This document shows, piece after piece, positions 9,253 through 18,589 of a stretch of DNA of 64,000 nucleotides (positions are counted from its first letter, which is position 1; every line of letters starts with the position of its first letter). Source of the stretch: Chitinophagaceae bacterium. GTDB taxonomy: Bacteria; Bacteroidota; Bacteroidia; Chitinophagales; Chitinophagaceae. The stretch spans positions 124,001 through 188,000 of the forward strand of contig JACMLY010000137.1 in the NCBI GenBank assembly GCA_014379345.1, written 5' to 3'. The translations under genes and the position numbers were made by a program. The notes under the pieces were generated by a model. The model ran no database searches. It was not told where the DNA came from and saw only the letters and a list, made by a program, of their open reading frames with translations.

Positions 9253-9328
9253 ATCCCGTAGGGATTGGATATCGGTAGAAAACACAAAACCAGGAACATC
9301 ATCCCGTAGGGATGGAATATCGGTAGGA
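9253..9328. repeat. Two direct copies of a CCCGTAGGG repeat
   Basis: Two near-identical units (ATCCCGTAGGGAT, then GGATATCGGTAG or GGAATATCGGTAG) start at 9253 and 9301, giving a 48-bp period. Each unit has an internal ATCCC-gta-GGGAT hairpin. I recall similar units in many Bacteroidota intergenic regions. No coding potential is seen. Confidence 0.7.
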
Positions 9329-9404
9329 TTAAGTTTGGACAAAAGAAAGTGGTGATTGAACTATTACGATTTCATCTGGATAATGGTAAACGAGCAAATT
9401 GAAA

Positions 9405-10625
9405 ATGGAACAAGGCATCTTAAATAAAACAAAGGGGGATAAAGTTATCTGGGCGACGGTGATTTTGCTTGCATTGGTATCTATGCTAGTCGTATACAGC
9501 TCTACCGGATTACTGGCCTATCGATATAATAAAGGAAATACCGAAATATACCTTTTCAAACAGGTAGTGTTTATTACTCTGGGAATAATGATCATCTATT
9601 TTGCTCACAGAGTTAATTACACCATCTATTCACGGGTTGCAAAAATTCTTTTTTTGATCGCCATCCCTTTATTAATATATACCCTGTTTTTTGGAGTGAG
9701 GTTAAATGAAGGGAGTCGCTGGATACGGCTGCCGATCATCAATCTTACTTTTCAAACTTCTGATCTTGCAAAGCTGGCCCTGTTTATGTACCTCGGCAGA
9801 TTACTGAGCAGGAAACAGCATGTGATCAAAGATTTTAAAAAAGGATTTTTACCCATCATTATTCCTGTTGGAATTATATGCCTGCTGATCGCGCCGGCAA
9901 ACCTGTCTACCGCGTTATTGATCGGAGCTACAAGCTTATTATTGATGTTCATCGGCCGGGTCAGTCTCAGGCATATCGGTGCTACGTTAGGAATTGCTGC
10001 CATTCCGGTATTGATGCTGGTTTTCATTTCTATGATTTATTACGATAAGCAGGAAAATAAAATGAAAGACCTGCCGGCAATACTCGAAGCGGGTCGCATG
10101 CCAACATGGATCAAAAGAGTTCAAAATTTTGTCTACAATAATAAAGAAGCCGATAAGGAAGAGAATTACCAGATCAACCAGTCAAAAATAGCCATTGCAA
10201 AAGGAGGGTTGATGGGTTTAGGTCCGGGCAACAGCGAGCAGCGTAATTTTTTGCCTCATCCTTATTCGGACTTTATTTACGCGATCATTATTGAGGAATA
10301 TGGATTAATGGGCGGAGCCATCATCATTTTTATTTACTTGTTGTTTTTATTCAGGAGCATCCAGTTATTCAGAAAATGTCCTTATGCATTTGGAGCATTT
10401 TTAGCACTGGGGTTGAGTTTTACATTGGTGATACAGGCGTTGATCAATATGGCTGTGAATGTGAATTTGTTTCCGGTTACCGGGGTTACGCTGCCATTAA
10501 TAAGTATGGGAGGAAGCTCCTTCCTGTTCACATGCCTGGCTATCGGTATCATATTAAGTGTTGCCCGAAATGTGGAGCAACTGGAGGCACCTAAATCTAT
10601 ACCAATTGATGACGAACAAGCGTAA
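9405..10625 (+). CDS. ftsW: Septal peptidoglycan glycosyltransferase FtsW
   Basis: FtsW is the SEDS-family polymerase that links lipid II into glycan strands at the septum, paired with FtsI. The protein (406 residues from the ATG at 9405) has about ten membrane helices and the SEDS motifs: the GSRWI segment near residue 105, the PHPYSDFIYAIIIEEYG loop, and the C-terminal FPVTGVTLPLISMGGSS. A TTG two codons upstream (9399) is possible, but the ATG is preferred. It is followed by murG after 6 bp. Confidence 0.96.
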   Translation: MEQGILNKTKGDKVIWATVILLALVSMLVVYSSTGLLAYRYNKGNTEIYLFKQVVFITLGIMIIYFAHRVNYTIYSRVAKILFLIAIPLLIYTLFFGVRLNEGSRWIRLPIINLTFQTSDLAKLALFMYLGRLLSRKQHVIKDFKKGFLPIIIPVGIICLLIAPANLSTALLIGATSLLLMFIGRVSLRHIGATLGIAAIPVLMLVFISMIYYDKQENKMKDLPAILEAGRMPTWIKRVQNFVYNNKEADKEENYQINQSKIAIAKGGLMGLGPGNSEQRNFLPHPYSDFIYAIIIEEYGLMGGAIIIFIYLLFLFRSIQLFRKCPYAFGAFLALGLSFTLVIQALINMAVNVNLFPVTGVTLPLISMGGSSFLFTCLAIGIILSVARNVEQLEAPKSIPIDDEQA

Positions 10626-10631
10626 TTAAAA

Positions 10632-11780
10632 ATGACTAAAGGATTTAAAAATATGGATACTGATCCCCCCTGGGCCGGGGGAGACTTCCGGGTGATCATA
10701 GCAGGTGGGGGAACCGGAGGACATATTTTTCCGGCGATCGCCATTGCCAATGCACTAAAAAAAAATGCGCCGGGTATTGGGATATTATTTATTGGGGCAA
10801 ACGGAAAAATGGAAATGGAAAAAGTACCGCAGGCCGGTTTTAACATAAAAGGGATCGATATAGAAGGTTTTAACAGGAGTTCTTTGATAAAAAATATTGG
10901 CTTGCCATTTAAGATCATCAAAAGCATGTTCCAGGTAAGAAGCATTTTGAATTCGTTTAAGCCTGATGCAGTGATTGGGGTAGGAGGTTATTCAAGCTTT
11001 CCAGTACTGCGTTATGCACAGGGAAAAAGAATTCCCACATTTATTCATGAAGCAAATTCATTTGCGGGTAAAACCAATATACTGTTAGGGAAGAAAGCGA
11101 CTAAAATTTTTGTGGCTACTGATGCGATGGAAAAATTTTTTCCGGCCGACAAGATAATGATCACGGGCAACCCGGTCCGCACGGCCATTCTTAAAAATAA
11201 GAACCGGGAAGAAAGCATCAATCATTTTGGATTGGATCCGGCCAAAAAAACGGTGCTTGCTTCGGGGGGAAGTCTTGGGGCTAAAGGAATTAACGAGGCC
11301 ATCGAGGCGGATCTTGACGAGTTTGAAAAAAACGATGTGCAATTGATATGGCAAACGGGAAAGCCCTTTGCTGAAAAAGCGAGATCGCTTACGGCAGGAA
11401 AAAAAAATATCTGGACAAATGATTTTATTACCCAGATGGAGTACGCTTATGGTGCCGCGGATGTGGTGATATCCAGGGCAGGGGCTATGGCAATCGCAGA
11501 ACTATGTGTGGTTCAAAAACCCGTTGTTTTTGTGCCTTTTCCTTTTGCGGCTGAAAATCATCAGACGGTCAATGCAGAGAAACTTGTATCTAAAAATGCA
11601 GGATTGATGATAAAGGACAATGAATCAAAACAAAAACTGGTTAATACAGTAATTGATTTGGTAAAGGATGAAAGCCGGCAACAGCAATTAAAGGAAAATA
11701 TCGCAAAGCTGGCTATCACAGACGCAGACGAAATTGTAGCAAAAGAAATATTAAAAGTAATTGGAAATAAGAATAGATAA
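10632..11780 (+). CDS. murG: UDP-GlcNAc--lipid I N-acetylglucosaminyltransferase MurG
   Basis: MurG adds GlcNAc to lipid I to make lipid II at the cytoplasmic face of the membrane. Of 382 residues, the GT-B fold motifs are clear: the first glycine loop GGGTGGHIFPAIAIA, then SGGSLGAKGIN, and the donor-binding SRAGAMAIAEL and FAAENHQTVNA. About 20 residues precede the usual start of the fold. They are encoded partly by a C6-tggg-G5-like palindrome (10664-10682) and may be a repeat absorbed into the reading frame. The start at 10632 is 6 bp after ftsW; the ATG at 10653 is an alternative. Confidence 0.95.
   Translation: MTKGFKNMDTDPPWAGGDFRVIIAGGGTGGHIFPAIAIANALKKNAPGIGILFIGANGKMEMEKVPQAGFNIKGIDIEGFNRSSLIKNIGLPFKIIKSMFQVRSILNSFKPDAVIGVGGYSSFPVLRYAQGKRIPTFIHEANSFAGKTNILLGKKATKIFVATDAMEKFFPADKIMITGNPVRTAILKNKNREESINHFGLDPAKKTVLASGGSLGAKGINEAIEADLDEFEKNDVQLIWQTGKPFAEKARSLTAGKKNIWTNDFITQMEYAYGAADVVISRAGAMAIAELCVVQKPVVFVPFPFAAENHQTVNAEKLVSKNAGLMIKDNESKQKLVNTVIDLVKDESRQQQLKENIAKLAITDADEIVAKEILKVIGNKNR
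10664..10682. repeat. GC-rich palindrome inside the murG 5' end
   Basis: TCCCCC(c) pairs with GGGGGA around a short TGGGCC centre. It encodes DPPWAGGD ahead of the conserved MurG fold and looks like a short dispersed palindrome that stayed in frame. Confidence 0.55.
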
Positions 11781-11801
11781 ACGAAACATTCACCATTGAC
11801 T

Positions 11802-11820
11802 GCCTGCCGGACAGGCAGGC
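11802..11820. repeat. Short GCCTGCC palindrome before murC
   Basis: GCCTGCC-ggaca-GGCAGGC lies between murG and the murC ATG. It is read in frame from a TTG at 11796, which would give murC a spurious 12-residue leader. It resembles short GC palindromes common between Bacteroidota genes. Confidence 0.6.
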
Positions 11821-11831
11821 TCACCACTCAC

Positions 11832-13229
11832 ATGATTGATCTCAATAACATAAAAAAAATTTATTTCATCGGTATCGGCGGCATCGGTATGAGTGCCGTT
11901 GCCCGTTATTTTAAATTTCATGGTAAGGATGTGAGTGGCTACGATAAAACGGAAACAGCGCTTACAAAAGAATTGGTGAAAGAAAAGATAGTGGTACACT
12001 ACCAGGATGATATAGCGCTGGCTCCTAAAGATGCCGAATTGATTGTGTATACCCCCGCTGTTTCAAAAGAACATTCGCAGTTAGGGTACTATCAGCAAAA
12101 TGATTATCCCGTTTTTAAAAGAAGTGACGTGTTGGGGATGATCACGAGCAGCTCGTTCAATATCTGCGTGGCAGGTACGCATGGGAAGACCACCGTTTCT
12201 GCAATGGTCGCTCATACTCTAAGGCATAGCGATTTTGGGTGCAATGCATTTTTAGGCGGTATCGCTGTGAATTATAATACCAATTTCTGGCGGCATAAAC
12301 GAAATGTTTGCGTGGTGGAAGCCGATGAGTACGACAGGAGTTTTTTGAAATTAAATCCCGATATAGCCGTGATCACTTCCATGGATGCCGATCATCTCGA
12401 TATATATGGAACCGAGGAATCAATGCAGGATGCTTTTATTGATTTCTCCAAAAAATTAAAAAATGGAGGCCTTTTATTGACTAAATACGGTTTACCGAAA
12501 GAAGACCGGTTCCAGGCTAAAAATCATTTGACTTATAGTTTGGATAGCGAATCCGCGGATGTGTATGCCTCCAATATCCGGATGTTTCAGGGCAGTTATG
12601 AATTTGATGTGCGAAAGAAGGGATGGATATTGAAAGATGTGGTATTGAATATGGGTGGAAGGCATAATGTAGAAAATGCCCTTGTTGCCATTGCCGTGGC
12701 ACACCATCTCGGCATTGAAGATGAGAAAATAAAAGATGCCATTCATGCATTCAAAGGTGTAAAAAGAAGGTTTGAATATGTTGTCAAACATCCTTCGTTT
12801 GTGTTCATAGATGATTATGCACATCACCCTGAAGAACTGCGTGCTTTGATAACAGGAACTAAAAGTTTATTTAGCGGGATGAAATGTACAGTTGTATTTC
12901 AACCGCATTTGTTTACCAGAACCAGGGATTTTGCCGATGGCTTTGCAGAAGTACTGGATATGGCAGATGAAGTGGTTTTGTTACCGATCTATCCGGCGCG
13001 GGAACTGCCGATTGAGGGCGTCACCAGCGAAATGATATTATCAAAAATGTCGAACAGCAGTAAGAAATTATTGTCGAAAGCGGAATTATTGAAATATATA
13101 AAGGATGAATATGTAACAAATCTGGATCTCTTACCGGGCCATGCATTGGTTATGGCGGGAGCTGGTGACATCGATGCGATGGTGCAAGCTGTAAGAGATA
13201 TTATTGAACGGAAAATTCCAGGCTTGTGA
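11832..13229 (+). CDS. murC: UDP-MurNAc--L-alanine ligase MurC
   Basis: MurC adds L-alanine to UDP-MurNAc, the first stem-peptide step. The 465-residue protein starts with the Rossmann-like IYFIGIGGIGMSAVARYF, has the P-loop GTHGKTTVSAMVAH around residue 117, the EADEYDRSF and DADHLDIYG motifs, and the ligase-domain block IDDYAHHPEELRA. The frame is open from a TTG at 11796, but the ATG at 11832 gives the standard N-terminus and avoids translating a palindromic repeat. About 230 bp of spacer follows before ftsQ, with AATTCTCAAT-like AT-rich words. Confidence 0.95.
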   Translation: MIDLNNIKKIYFIGIGGIGMSAVARYFKFHGKDVSGYDKTETALTKELVKEKIVVHYQDDIALAPKDAELIVYTPAVSKEHSQLGYYQQNDYPVFKRSDVLGMITSSSFNICVAGTHGKTTVSAMVAHTLRHSDFGCNAFLGGIAVNYNTNFWRHKRNVCVVEADEYDRSFLKLNPDIAVITSMDADHLDIYGTEESMQDAFIDFSKKLKNGGLLLTKYGLPKEDRFQAKNHLTYSLDSESADVYASNIRMFQGSYEFDVRKKGWILKDVVLNMGGRHNVENALVAIAVAHHLGIEDEKIKDAIHAFKGVKRRFEYVVKHPSFVFIDDYAHHPEELRALITGTKSLFSGMKCTVVFQPHLFTRTRDFADGFAEVLDMADEVVLLPIYPARELPIEGVTSEMILSKMSNSSKKLLSKAELLKYIKDEYVTNLDLLPGHALVMAGAGDIDAMVQAVRDIIERKIPGL

Positions 13230-13459
13230 TCAGGATTTTTCACCTGGTCACCCTCGTACCCATCTAACGGTTTCACAGGGCCGTTAGGTGGGAACCAGGA
13301 GAGCTGCAGATGATACAATTTGATTAATAGTGTAGTGCTCTGACTGTCGGGATAGAGGTAAAAGTAAATGTTAAATGCTCAATTCTCAATGTTCAATTTT
13401 CAATTGGGAAAATGATACTACCTGAGTATTGAATATTAAGAATTGAAATAATTATAAAA

Positions 13460-14569
13460 GTGAAACTCAATCAGCATATCAAAAAGATCTTTACTATCAG
13501 CCTCTGGCTGGTTCTGGGTGCCGGTGTGACGGTTTTACTGATCGCTGCCATCAGGATAAAGCGGGAAAAAATATGTAAGGGCTATGAAATCGATATCAGG
13601 GGCGGAGGTGACGGGCAATGGTTTATTGACAAGACGGATGTTGTTGCGATGCTTACAATAAATGGAAAAGAAACATTAACCGGCAAAAGGACCAGGGAGT
13701 TTGAATTGCAAAAAATGGAAGCCCGCCTGGAACGTGATCAATGGGTTAAAGACGCAGAGCTGTTTTTTGATAATAACCAGGTACTGCAGGTAAAGATTAC
13801 AGAGCGTAAACCGGTTGCGAGAGTGATCACGATAAACGGCTCCGGTTTTTACATCGACAGTAGCTGTGATCGTTTACCACTATCGGATAAAATATCGGCC
13901 AGGGTTCCCGTGTTTACAGGATTTCCATCCGATAAACCATTGTTAAAAAAAATAGACAGATTGCTATTAAGAGAAATTAAGAACGTGAGCGTATACATAA
14001 TAAATGATCCCTTCTGGATGGCGCAGGTTTCGCAGGTCGATATCACCCCAAAAAGAAACTTTGAAATGATCCCGACTATCGGCAATCATATCATTGAGTT
14101 TGGCAACGGGGATAATTGCGAACAAAAATTTAATCGTTTGTTTATTTTCTACAGGCAGGTACTTAGCAAGACCGGCATGGAAAAATATGCCAGAATAAAC
14201 GTGCAATACGAAAAGCAGATCGTCGGAGTCCGAAACAATTTTCTTAGTAAAACAGATTCTTTAAGGTTCAAAAAAAGCATAGAGTACCTGATCGCATCTT
14301 CACAAAAAGCAGATTCCGTGAAACGGGATTCTTTAGCTGCAAAACAAATAACGAACGACATACTCGGCTCACAAACCCGCATCCAAAATAGCAAGAGCAA
14401 TCAGACCGAGCTAGCGGCGCAGGCTATTAGGGCCACTAATAAAGATATATCCGCCCAAAGTTCATCCATGAAAGACCAGCCCTCTGAAACATCCGTCCCA
14501 ATGAAAAACCATCAAACAAATCCCAAACCCTTGAAGCAGCCAAAAGCGGTAATGGAGAGGAGGAATTGA
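13460..14569 (+). CDS. ftsQ: Cell division protein FtsQ
   Basis: FtsQ is a bitopic divisome scaffold. The 369-residue product has a short basic N-terminus, one membrane helix at about residues 13-31, then a POTRA-like region (about 40-110, containing IDKTDVVAML and WVKDAELFFDNNQVLQVKITERKPVARV) and the FtsQ beta domain. The last 75 or so residues are rich in Ser, Gln, Lys and Asn and look disordered; this tail is longer than in E. coli FtsQ (276 residues). The start is GTG at 13460. The place between murC and ftsA supports the call. Confidence 0.9.
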   Translation: MKLNQHIKKIFTISLWLVLGAGVTVLLIAAIRIKREKICKGYEIDIRGGGDGQWFIDKTDVVAMLTINGKETLTGKRTREFELQKMEARLERDQWVKDAELFFDNNQVLQVKITERKPVARVITINGSGFYIDSSCDRLPLSDKISARVPVFTGFPSDKPLLKKIDRLLLREIKNVSVYIINDPFWMAQVSQVDITPKRNFEMIPTIGNHIIEFGNGDNCEQKFNRLFIFYRQVLSKTGMEKYARINVQYEKQIVGVRNNFLSKTDSLRFKKSIEYLIASSQKADSVKRDSLAAKQITNDILGSQTRIQNSKSNQTELAAQAIRATNKDISAQSSSMKDQPSETSVPMKNHQTNPKPLKQPKAVMERRN

Positions 14570-14645
14570 TACTGGATACTGGATTAATATGAGAACGATA
14601 AAGAGAGGAGCATTTGCGGTAGTATTAGTGATTTGATTGTCGCGC

Positions 14646-14723
14646 TGAGGTACGAAGCATCTTGTGAGGTTCGGATATCAGGGGTGATTATTCGAACCAG
14701 CCCACAAGATACTTCGTACCTCA
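14646..14723. repeat. Long hairpin between ftsQ and ftsA
   Basis: The 309-bp ftsQ-ftsA spacer (14570-14878) has no gene. It holds a hairpin with arms 14646-14666 and 14703-14723 (TGAGGTACGAAG pairing with CTTCGTACCTCA, one mismatch per arm) plus a second inner match. The rest is AT-rich with CACAACTCA words. The hairpin could attenuate transcription into ftsA and ftsZ or be a silent dispersed repeat. Confidence 0.75.
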
Positions 14724-14878
14724 GGACGGCAATGGTAAGTGGAGAGTGGTGAGTAATAGATTATTAGGCACAAGTATTTTGTTTAGCAGTTTAAAGAAAT
14801 TCACAACTCACAACTCATCACTCACAATACAATCGTCGGTAAAAAAAAATAAAACAACAACTAAAAACAGATACAATT

Positions 14879-16249
14879 ATGAATCACGAACAACCTATCA
14901 TTGTCGGGCTCGATATAGGCACCACAAAAATTGCTGCCATTGCCGGCCGTAAAAATGAGTTCGGCAAACTGGAGATAATCGGCTTTGGTCGTGCCAACTC
15001 TAACGGTGTAAAGCACGGGCAGGTGCTGAACATTGATGAAACGATCAAGGCAATTAAAATGGCATTGGATAACTGTTATGCATCCAATCCTAATTTAGAA
15101 ATAGGGGAGGTATATGTTGGCATAGCCGGCCATCATATAAAAAGTTTACAAACCCGTGGCGATATTGTACGCCATCAAACCGATGAAGAAATTACACAGC
15201 GTGAGATCGATCAGCTTGTGGCTGATCAGTATAAAACATATATCCCTGCCGGCGACCAGATCATCGATGTGATCCCTCAGGAGTTTACGGTAGATAATTT
15301 TCAGAATATTCCAAACCCGATAGGATACGGTGGCGTAAAAGTGGGCGCCAATTTTCATATCATTACCGGCGATAAAAATGCGATCCGCAATATTAATCGT
15401 GCAGTAGAAAAAAGTGGGCTAAAAACAAAAGACCTGGTATTGCAACCACTCGCATCTGCTTCGGCTGTTATGGCCCAGGAAGATCTAGAAGCCGGCGTTG
15501 CTATTGTTGATATTGGCGGTGGCACTACAGACCTGGCTGTTTTTTATGAAGGCATTTTAAAACATACTGCCGTGATCCCTTTCGGCGGTGAAAATATTAC
15601 AAACGATATTAAAACCGGGCTTGGAGTATTAAAGACCCAGGCCGAGCAGATGAAAGTACAGTTTGGTTCGGCTTTGTCGAATGAAGCAAAAGCAAACGCT
15701 TTCATTACGATTCCCGGGTTGCGGGGGATGCAGGCGAAAGAGATCAGTGTAAAAAACCTCGCTAATATTATTCAGGCACGCATGAGTGAGATCATGGATT
15801 TCGTGAGCTATCATCTCAAGCAGGTTGGATTGGATAATAGAATGCTGAACGGGGGGATCGTATTGACAGGGGGGGGTTCTCAATTAAAACACCTTATTCA
15901 GTTAACCGAATATGTTACCGGATTAAATGCAAGGATCGGTTTCCCGAATGAACATCTTTCGTCGGGTCATATTGAAGAGCTGGCCAAGCCAACGTATTCA
16001 ACCTGTATCGGTTTAATATTAAAAGGCTACAGCGATTATGAACACAACCGCAAACAATTCGAAACCGAATACAAAAAAATCGAGATCCCTGATGCTTTGA
16101 AAAAATCAGAAGTTGTTGAAGAAACAATTTCGGCAGAGATGTTGCAGACAGAAAAGGTTAAAAATCGAAAAGGTTTAAAAGATTTCTGGAGCAAATTCAA
16201 AGACGGTATTATAGATCTTTTTAAGGAAGAGGAAGATAAGGTTTTATAG
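14879..16249 (+). CDS. ftsA: Cell division protein FtsA
   Basis: FtsA is the actin-like protein that anchors FtsZ to the membrane. The 456-residue sequence has the actin-family nucleotide motifs: phosphate 1 (GLDIGTTKIAAIAGR, residues about 9-23), phosphate 2 (AIVDIGGGTTDLAVF, about 207-221) and adenosine (GIVLTGGGSQLKHL, about 325-338). The SHS2-like 1C region lies between the first two. The C-terminus (DFWSKFKDGIIDLF) forms an amphipathic helix, the expected membrane-targeting sequence. It is separated from ftsZ by 115 bp. Confidence 0.97.
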   Translation: MNHEQPIIVGLDIGTTKIAAIAGRKNEFGKLEIIGFGRANSNGVKHGQVLNIDETIKAIKMALDNCYASNPNLEIGEVYVGIAGHHIKSLQTRGDIVRHQTDEEITQREIDQLVADQYKTYIPAGDQIIDVIPQEFTVDNFQNIPNPIGYGGVKVGANFHIITGDKNAIRNINRAVEKSGLKTKDLVLQPLASASAVMAQEDLEAGVAIVDIGGGTTDLAVFYEGILKHTAVIPFGGENITNDIKTGLGVLKTQAEQMKVQFGSALSNEAKANAFITIPGLRGMQAKEISVKNLANIIQARMSEIMDFVSYHLKQVGLDNRMLNGGIVLTGGGSQLKHLIQLTEYVTGLNARIGFPNEHLSSGHIEELAKPTYSTCIGLILKGYSDYEHNRKQFETEYKKIEIPDALKKSEVVEETISAEMLQTEKVKNRKGLKDFWSKFKDGIIDLFKEEEDKVL

Positions 16250-16364
16250 GTTTAAGGTTTAAGAAAATAACTATTCAAGGTAAGACTTGGAGCTTAAGAA
16301 AAACCACTAACCACAAGCCATAGCCGTCAAACTCTCAAAAAAATAACCCATTAATTTTTAAGAA

Positions 16365-18218
16365 ATGATCCATTTTGATCTACCTAAGGAAAAATCATCC
16401 ATCATTAAAGTGATCGGTGTTGGTGGCGGAGGCAGCAATGCAGTCAACCATATGTTCAGTCAGAACATTGAAGGTGTTAATTTCATTATTTGTAATACCG
16501 ATGCGCAGGCTATTGCACAGAGCCGCGTTCCAAACCGGATTCAGTTAGGTCCACACCTTACGCAAGGTTTGGGAGCGGGAGCTAATCCCGATATCGGAAG
16601 GCAGGCCACTGAAGAAAGCCTGGAAGAGATCAAACGCATACTGGAAGTAAATACCAAAATGGCATTCATTACTGCCGGTATGGGCGGTGGCACCGGAACA
16701 GGCGGTGCACCGATCATTTCGAAAATATGTAAGGACCTGGGCATCCTCACTGTAGGCATTGTTACTACTCCTTTTTCGTACGAAGGAAAGAAAAGGCAGA
16801 TGCAGGCGGAGGAAGGAATACAGATCATGAAACAATATGTAGATACCCTGCTTGTGATCAGCAACGACAAGTTGCGGCACCAGTTTGGTAATCTGAAAAT
16901 GAAAGAAGCATTTAGTAAGGCAGACAATGTACTGGCAACTGCCGCAAAATGCATCACAGATGTGATCAACAGTACGGGACAGATCAACGTTGACTTTGCA
17001 GATGTGTGTACTGTGATGCGCAATGGTGGTGTTGCTATCCTGGGAAGCGGTGCATGCGGCGGGGAAGATCGCGCACAAAGGACTATCGAAGAAGCCCTGA
17101 CTTCTCCTTTGCTGAACGATAATGAGATCCGCGGCGCAAAATGGATTCTTATCAATATTAATTCTGCTGAGGGTGAACATGAGTTTACGATGGATGAAGT
17201 GGAGATCATTCAGAATTATTTATTGACACAGGCCGGTGAAGGAACAGATGTGATCCTGGGTATGGGATACGATAATTCATTGGGTGATAAGATTGGAATT
17301 ACCCTGATTGCAACTGGATTTGAGCATAAGGACCCATTCATGAAATCACAGCCAAAAAAATCAGAACCCAGGAAAGATGAAAAGATCATTCTAACATTGG
17401 GATCTGCAGGAGAAGAAATACCAGTTGCTCAAAAACAGGTTGCCACAGAAAAGACAAATCATATTGAAATAGCGGCTCTTGTTAAAGAAGAGCTTGCTCC
17501 GCAATTGGTAGACAGGGAAGCAGAGAAAGGAATTGTGATGGATCTTTTCCCATCGGAGAGCCATAGTAAAAATACGGTGGACAAACCCGTGGAAAAAATT
17601 GATGAGGAAGAAAAAATAGAATGGATACTTTCGCAGGCATCAGTACCCACTGAAAGCATTGAAAACTCAGCCTCTCCATCACAAAAAAAGATTATTGAAA
17701 CGAGTTCTCCTGCGCCTGCAGCGTCGGGGGGATACTTGGCCAAGCCATCCAATATTTATGCGGAACCAAAAATCGAAAAATCCGTGTCTGATCATCTGTC
17801 AGTCGAGAGTACGGTTGTGAATCCTATACAGGAAGAAGAACCTTCCTCGGACATGCAACTCGTATTCAAAGATGACATTCCAGCGGCGGAAGAGCCTCGG
17901 GCCCACCAAATTCAACAACCTGTTATGGAAATGCCTTCTGTTGAGGAACCTGCTTTGCAGGACGAAGCAGAAATTCATAGGCAACGTGCAGCTGAACGGA
18001 TCCAAAAATTGCGCAACCTTTCGTTCAATATCAATGCTGCCGATCCTAACAACGAGTTTGAAACTGTGCCGGCTTATATCCGCCGCAATTTGGAATTATA
18101 TAACACCATCTCGCATGTAGAGAATTTCTATAGTAATTATGAAGTAAAGGCTGATGATAATAACAATGCCCAGATCAGTACCATCAATACTTTTTTAGAT
18201 GGGAAGAAGCCCGATTAG
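16365..18218 (+). CDS. ftsZ: Cell division GTPase FtsZ, long-linker form
   Basis: FtsZ polymerises into the division ring. The GTPase core (about residues 10-320) has GVGGGGSNAVNHM, the tubulin signature GMGGGTGTGGAP, and the NADNVLATAAKC-like region that supplies catalytic residues. A linker of roughly 250 residues rich in Glu, Pro and Ser follows, making the protein 617 residues against 383 in E. coli. The conserved C-terminal peptide is represented by NNEFETVPAYIRRNLEL, though about 45 more residues follow it. The cluster ends here with a strong terminator at 18252. Confidence 0.97.
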   Translation: MIHFDLPKEKSSIIKVIGVGGGGSNAVNHMFSQNIEGVNFIICNTDAQAIAQSRVPNRIQLGPHLTQGLGAGANPDIGRQATEESLEEIKRILEVNTKMAFITAGMGGGTGTGGAPIISKICKDLGILTVGIVTTPFSYEGKKRQMQAEEGIQIMKQYVDTLLVISNDKLRHQFGNLKMKEAFSKADNVLATAAKCITDVINSTGQINVDFADVCTVMRNGGVAILGSGACGGEDRAQRTIEEALTSPLLNDNEIRGAKWILININSAEGEHEFTMDEVEIIQNYLLTQAGEGTDVILGMGYDNSLGDKIGITLIATGFEHKDPFMKSQPKKSEPRKDEKIILTLGSAGEEIPVAQKQVATEKTNHIEIAALVKEELAPQLVDREAEKGIVMDLFPSESHSKNTVDKPVEKIDEEEKIEWILSQASVPTESIENSASPSQKKIIETSSPAPAASGGYLAKPSNIYAEPKIEKSVSDHLSVESTVVNPIQEEEPSSDMQLVFKDDIPAAEEPRAHQIQQPVMEMPSVEEPALQDEAEIHRQRAAERIQKLRNLSFNINAADPNNEFETVPAYIRRNLELYNTISHVENFYSNYEVKADDNNNAQISTINTFLDGKKPD

Positions 18219-18251
18219 CAGAACCGACCACGATTATAGTTTTTAGTTGTT

Positions 18252-18277
18252 CCCCCGGATTTCCGGGGGATTTTTTT
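18252..18277 (+). terminator. Rho-independent terminator of the dcw cluster
   Basis: CCCCCGG-attt-CCGGGGG at 18252-18269 is followed by seven Ts. It begins 33 bp after the ftsZ stop and should end the cluster transcript. Confidence 0.9.
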
Positions 18278-18338
18278 AGGTATACCATACCTGATAGATC
18301 ATGCCGTTCATTGCTGAATACTCAGGTATGGTATACCT
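18278..18338. repeat. 17-bp-arm inverted repeat after ftsZ
   Basis: AGGTATACCATACCTGA (18278-18294) is exactly complementary to 18322-18338, with a 27-nt loop. Each arm also contains an imperfect inner palindrome. It starts directly after the T-tract of the ftsZ terminator. No coding potential is seen. Confidence 0.85.
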
Positions 18339-18370
18339 GATGCGCCATTTTTGTCCCGGGCCGCTGGTCC

Positions 18371-18476
18371 ATTTACCACATAGGATCATAGAAACATAGA
18401 ATAACATAGCGATGTCCTGCATTGTTTAATCAAATAGTTTCTCTCTATGTTCCTTCTATGTTTCTATGTGGTAAAT
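18371..18476. repeat. ACATAG-rich inverted repeat
   Basis: ATTTACCACATAGGATCATA and following ACATAGAA words (18371-18409) pair with 18445-18476 (CTATGTT...CTATGTGGTAAAT). The arms match imperfectly over more than 30 bp. Together with the element at 18278 and the terminator it fills the 371-bp gap before the next gene. Confidence 0.8.
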
Positions 18477-18589
18477 AAAGACCATATCTGAAGAGCCCGC
18501 ATAAAATGAAAGTAAAAATGATATCGTTTACATGGCCTGATTTTATATACTATTGCAGTAATAGTGTGAATCTAATTGACAATTTCAGA

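Noticed and set aside
9253-9328. CRISPR-like array
   Set aside because: There are only two repeat units with internal palindromes, and no cas genes or further spacers, so it is a dispersed repeat pair.
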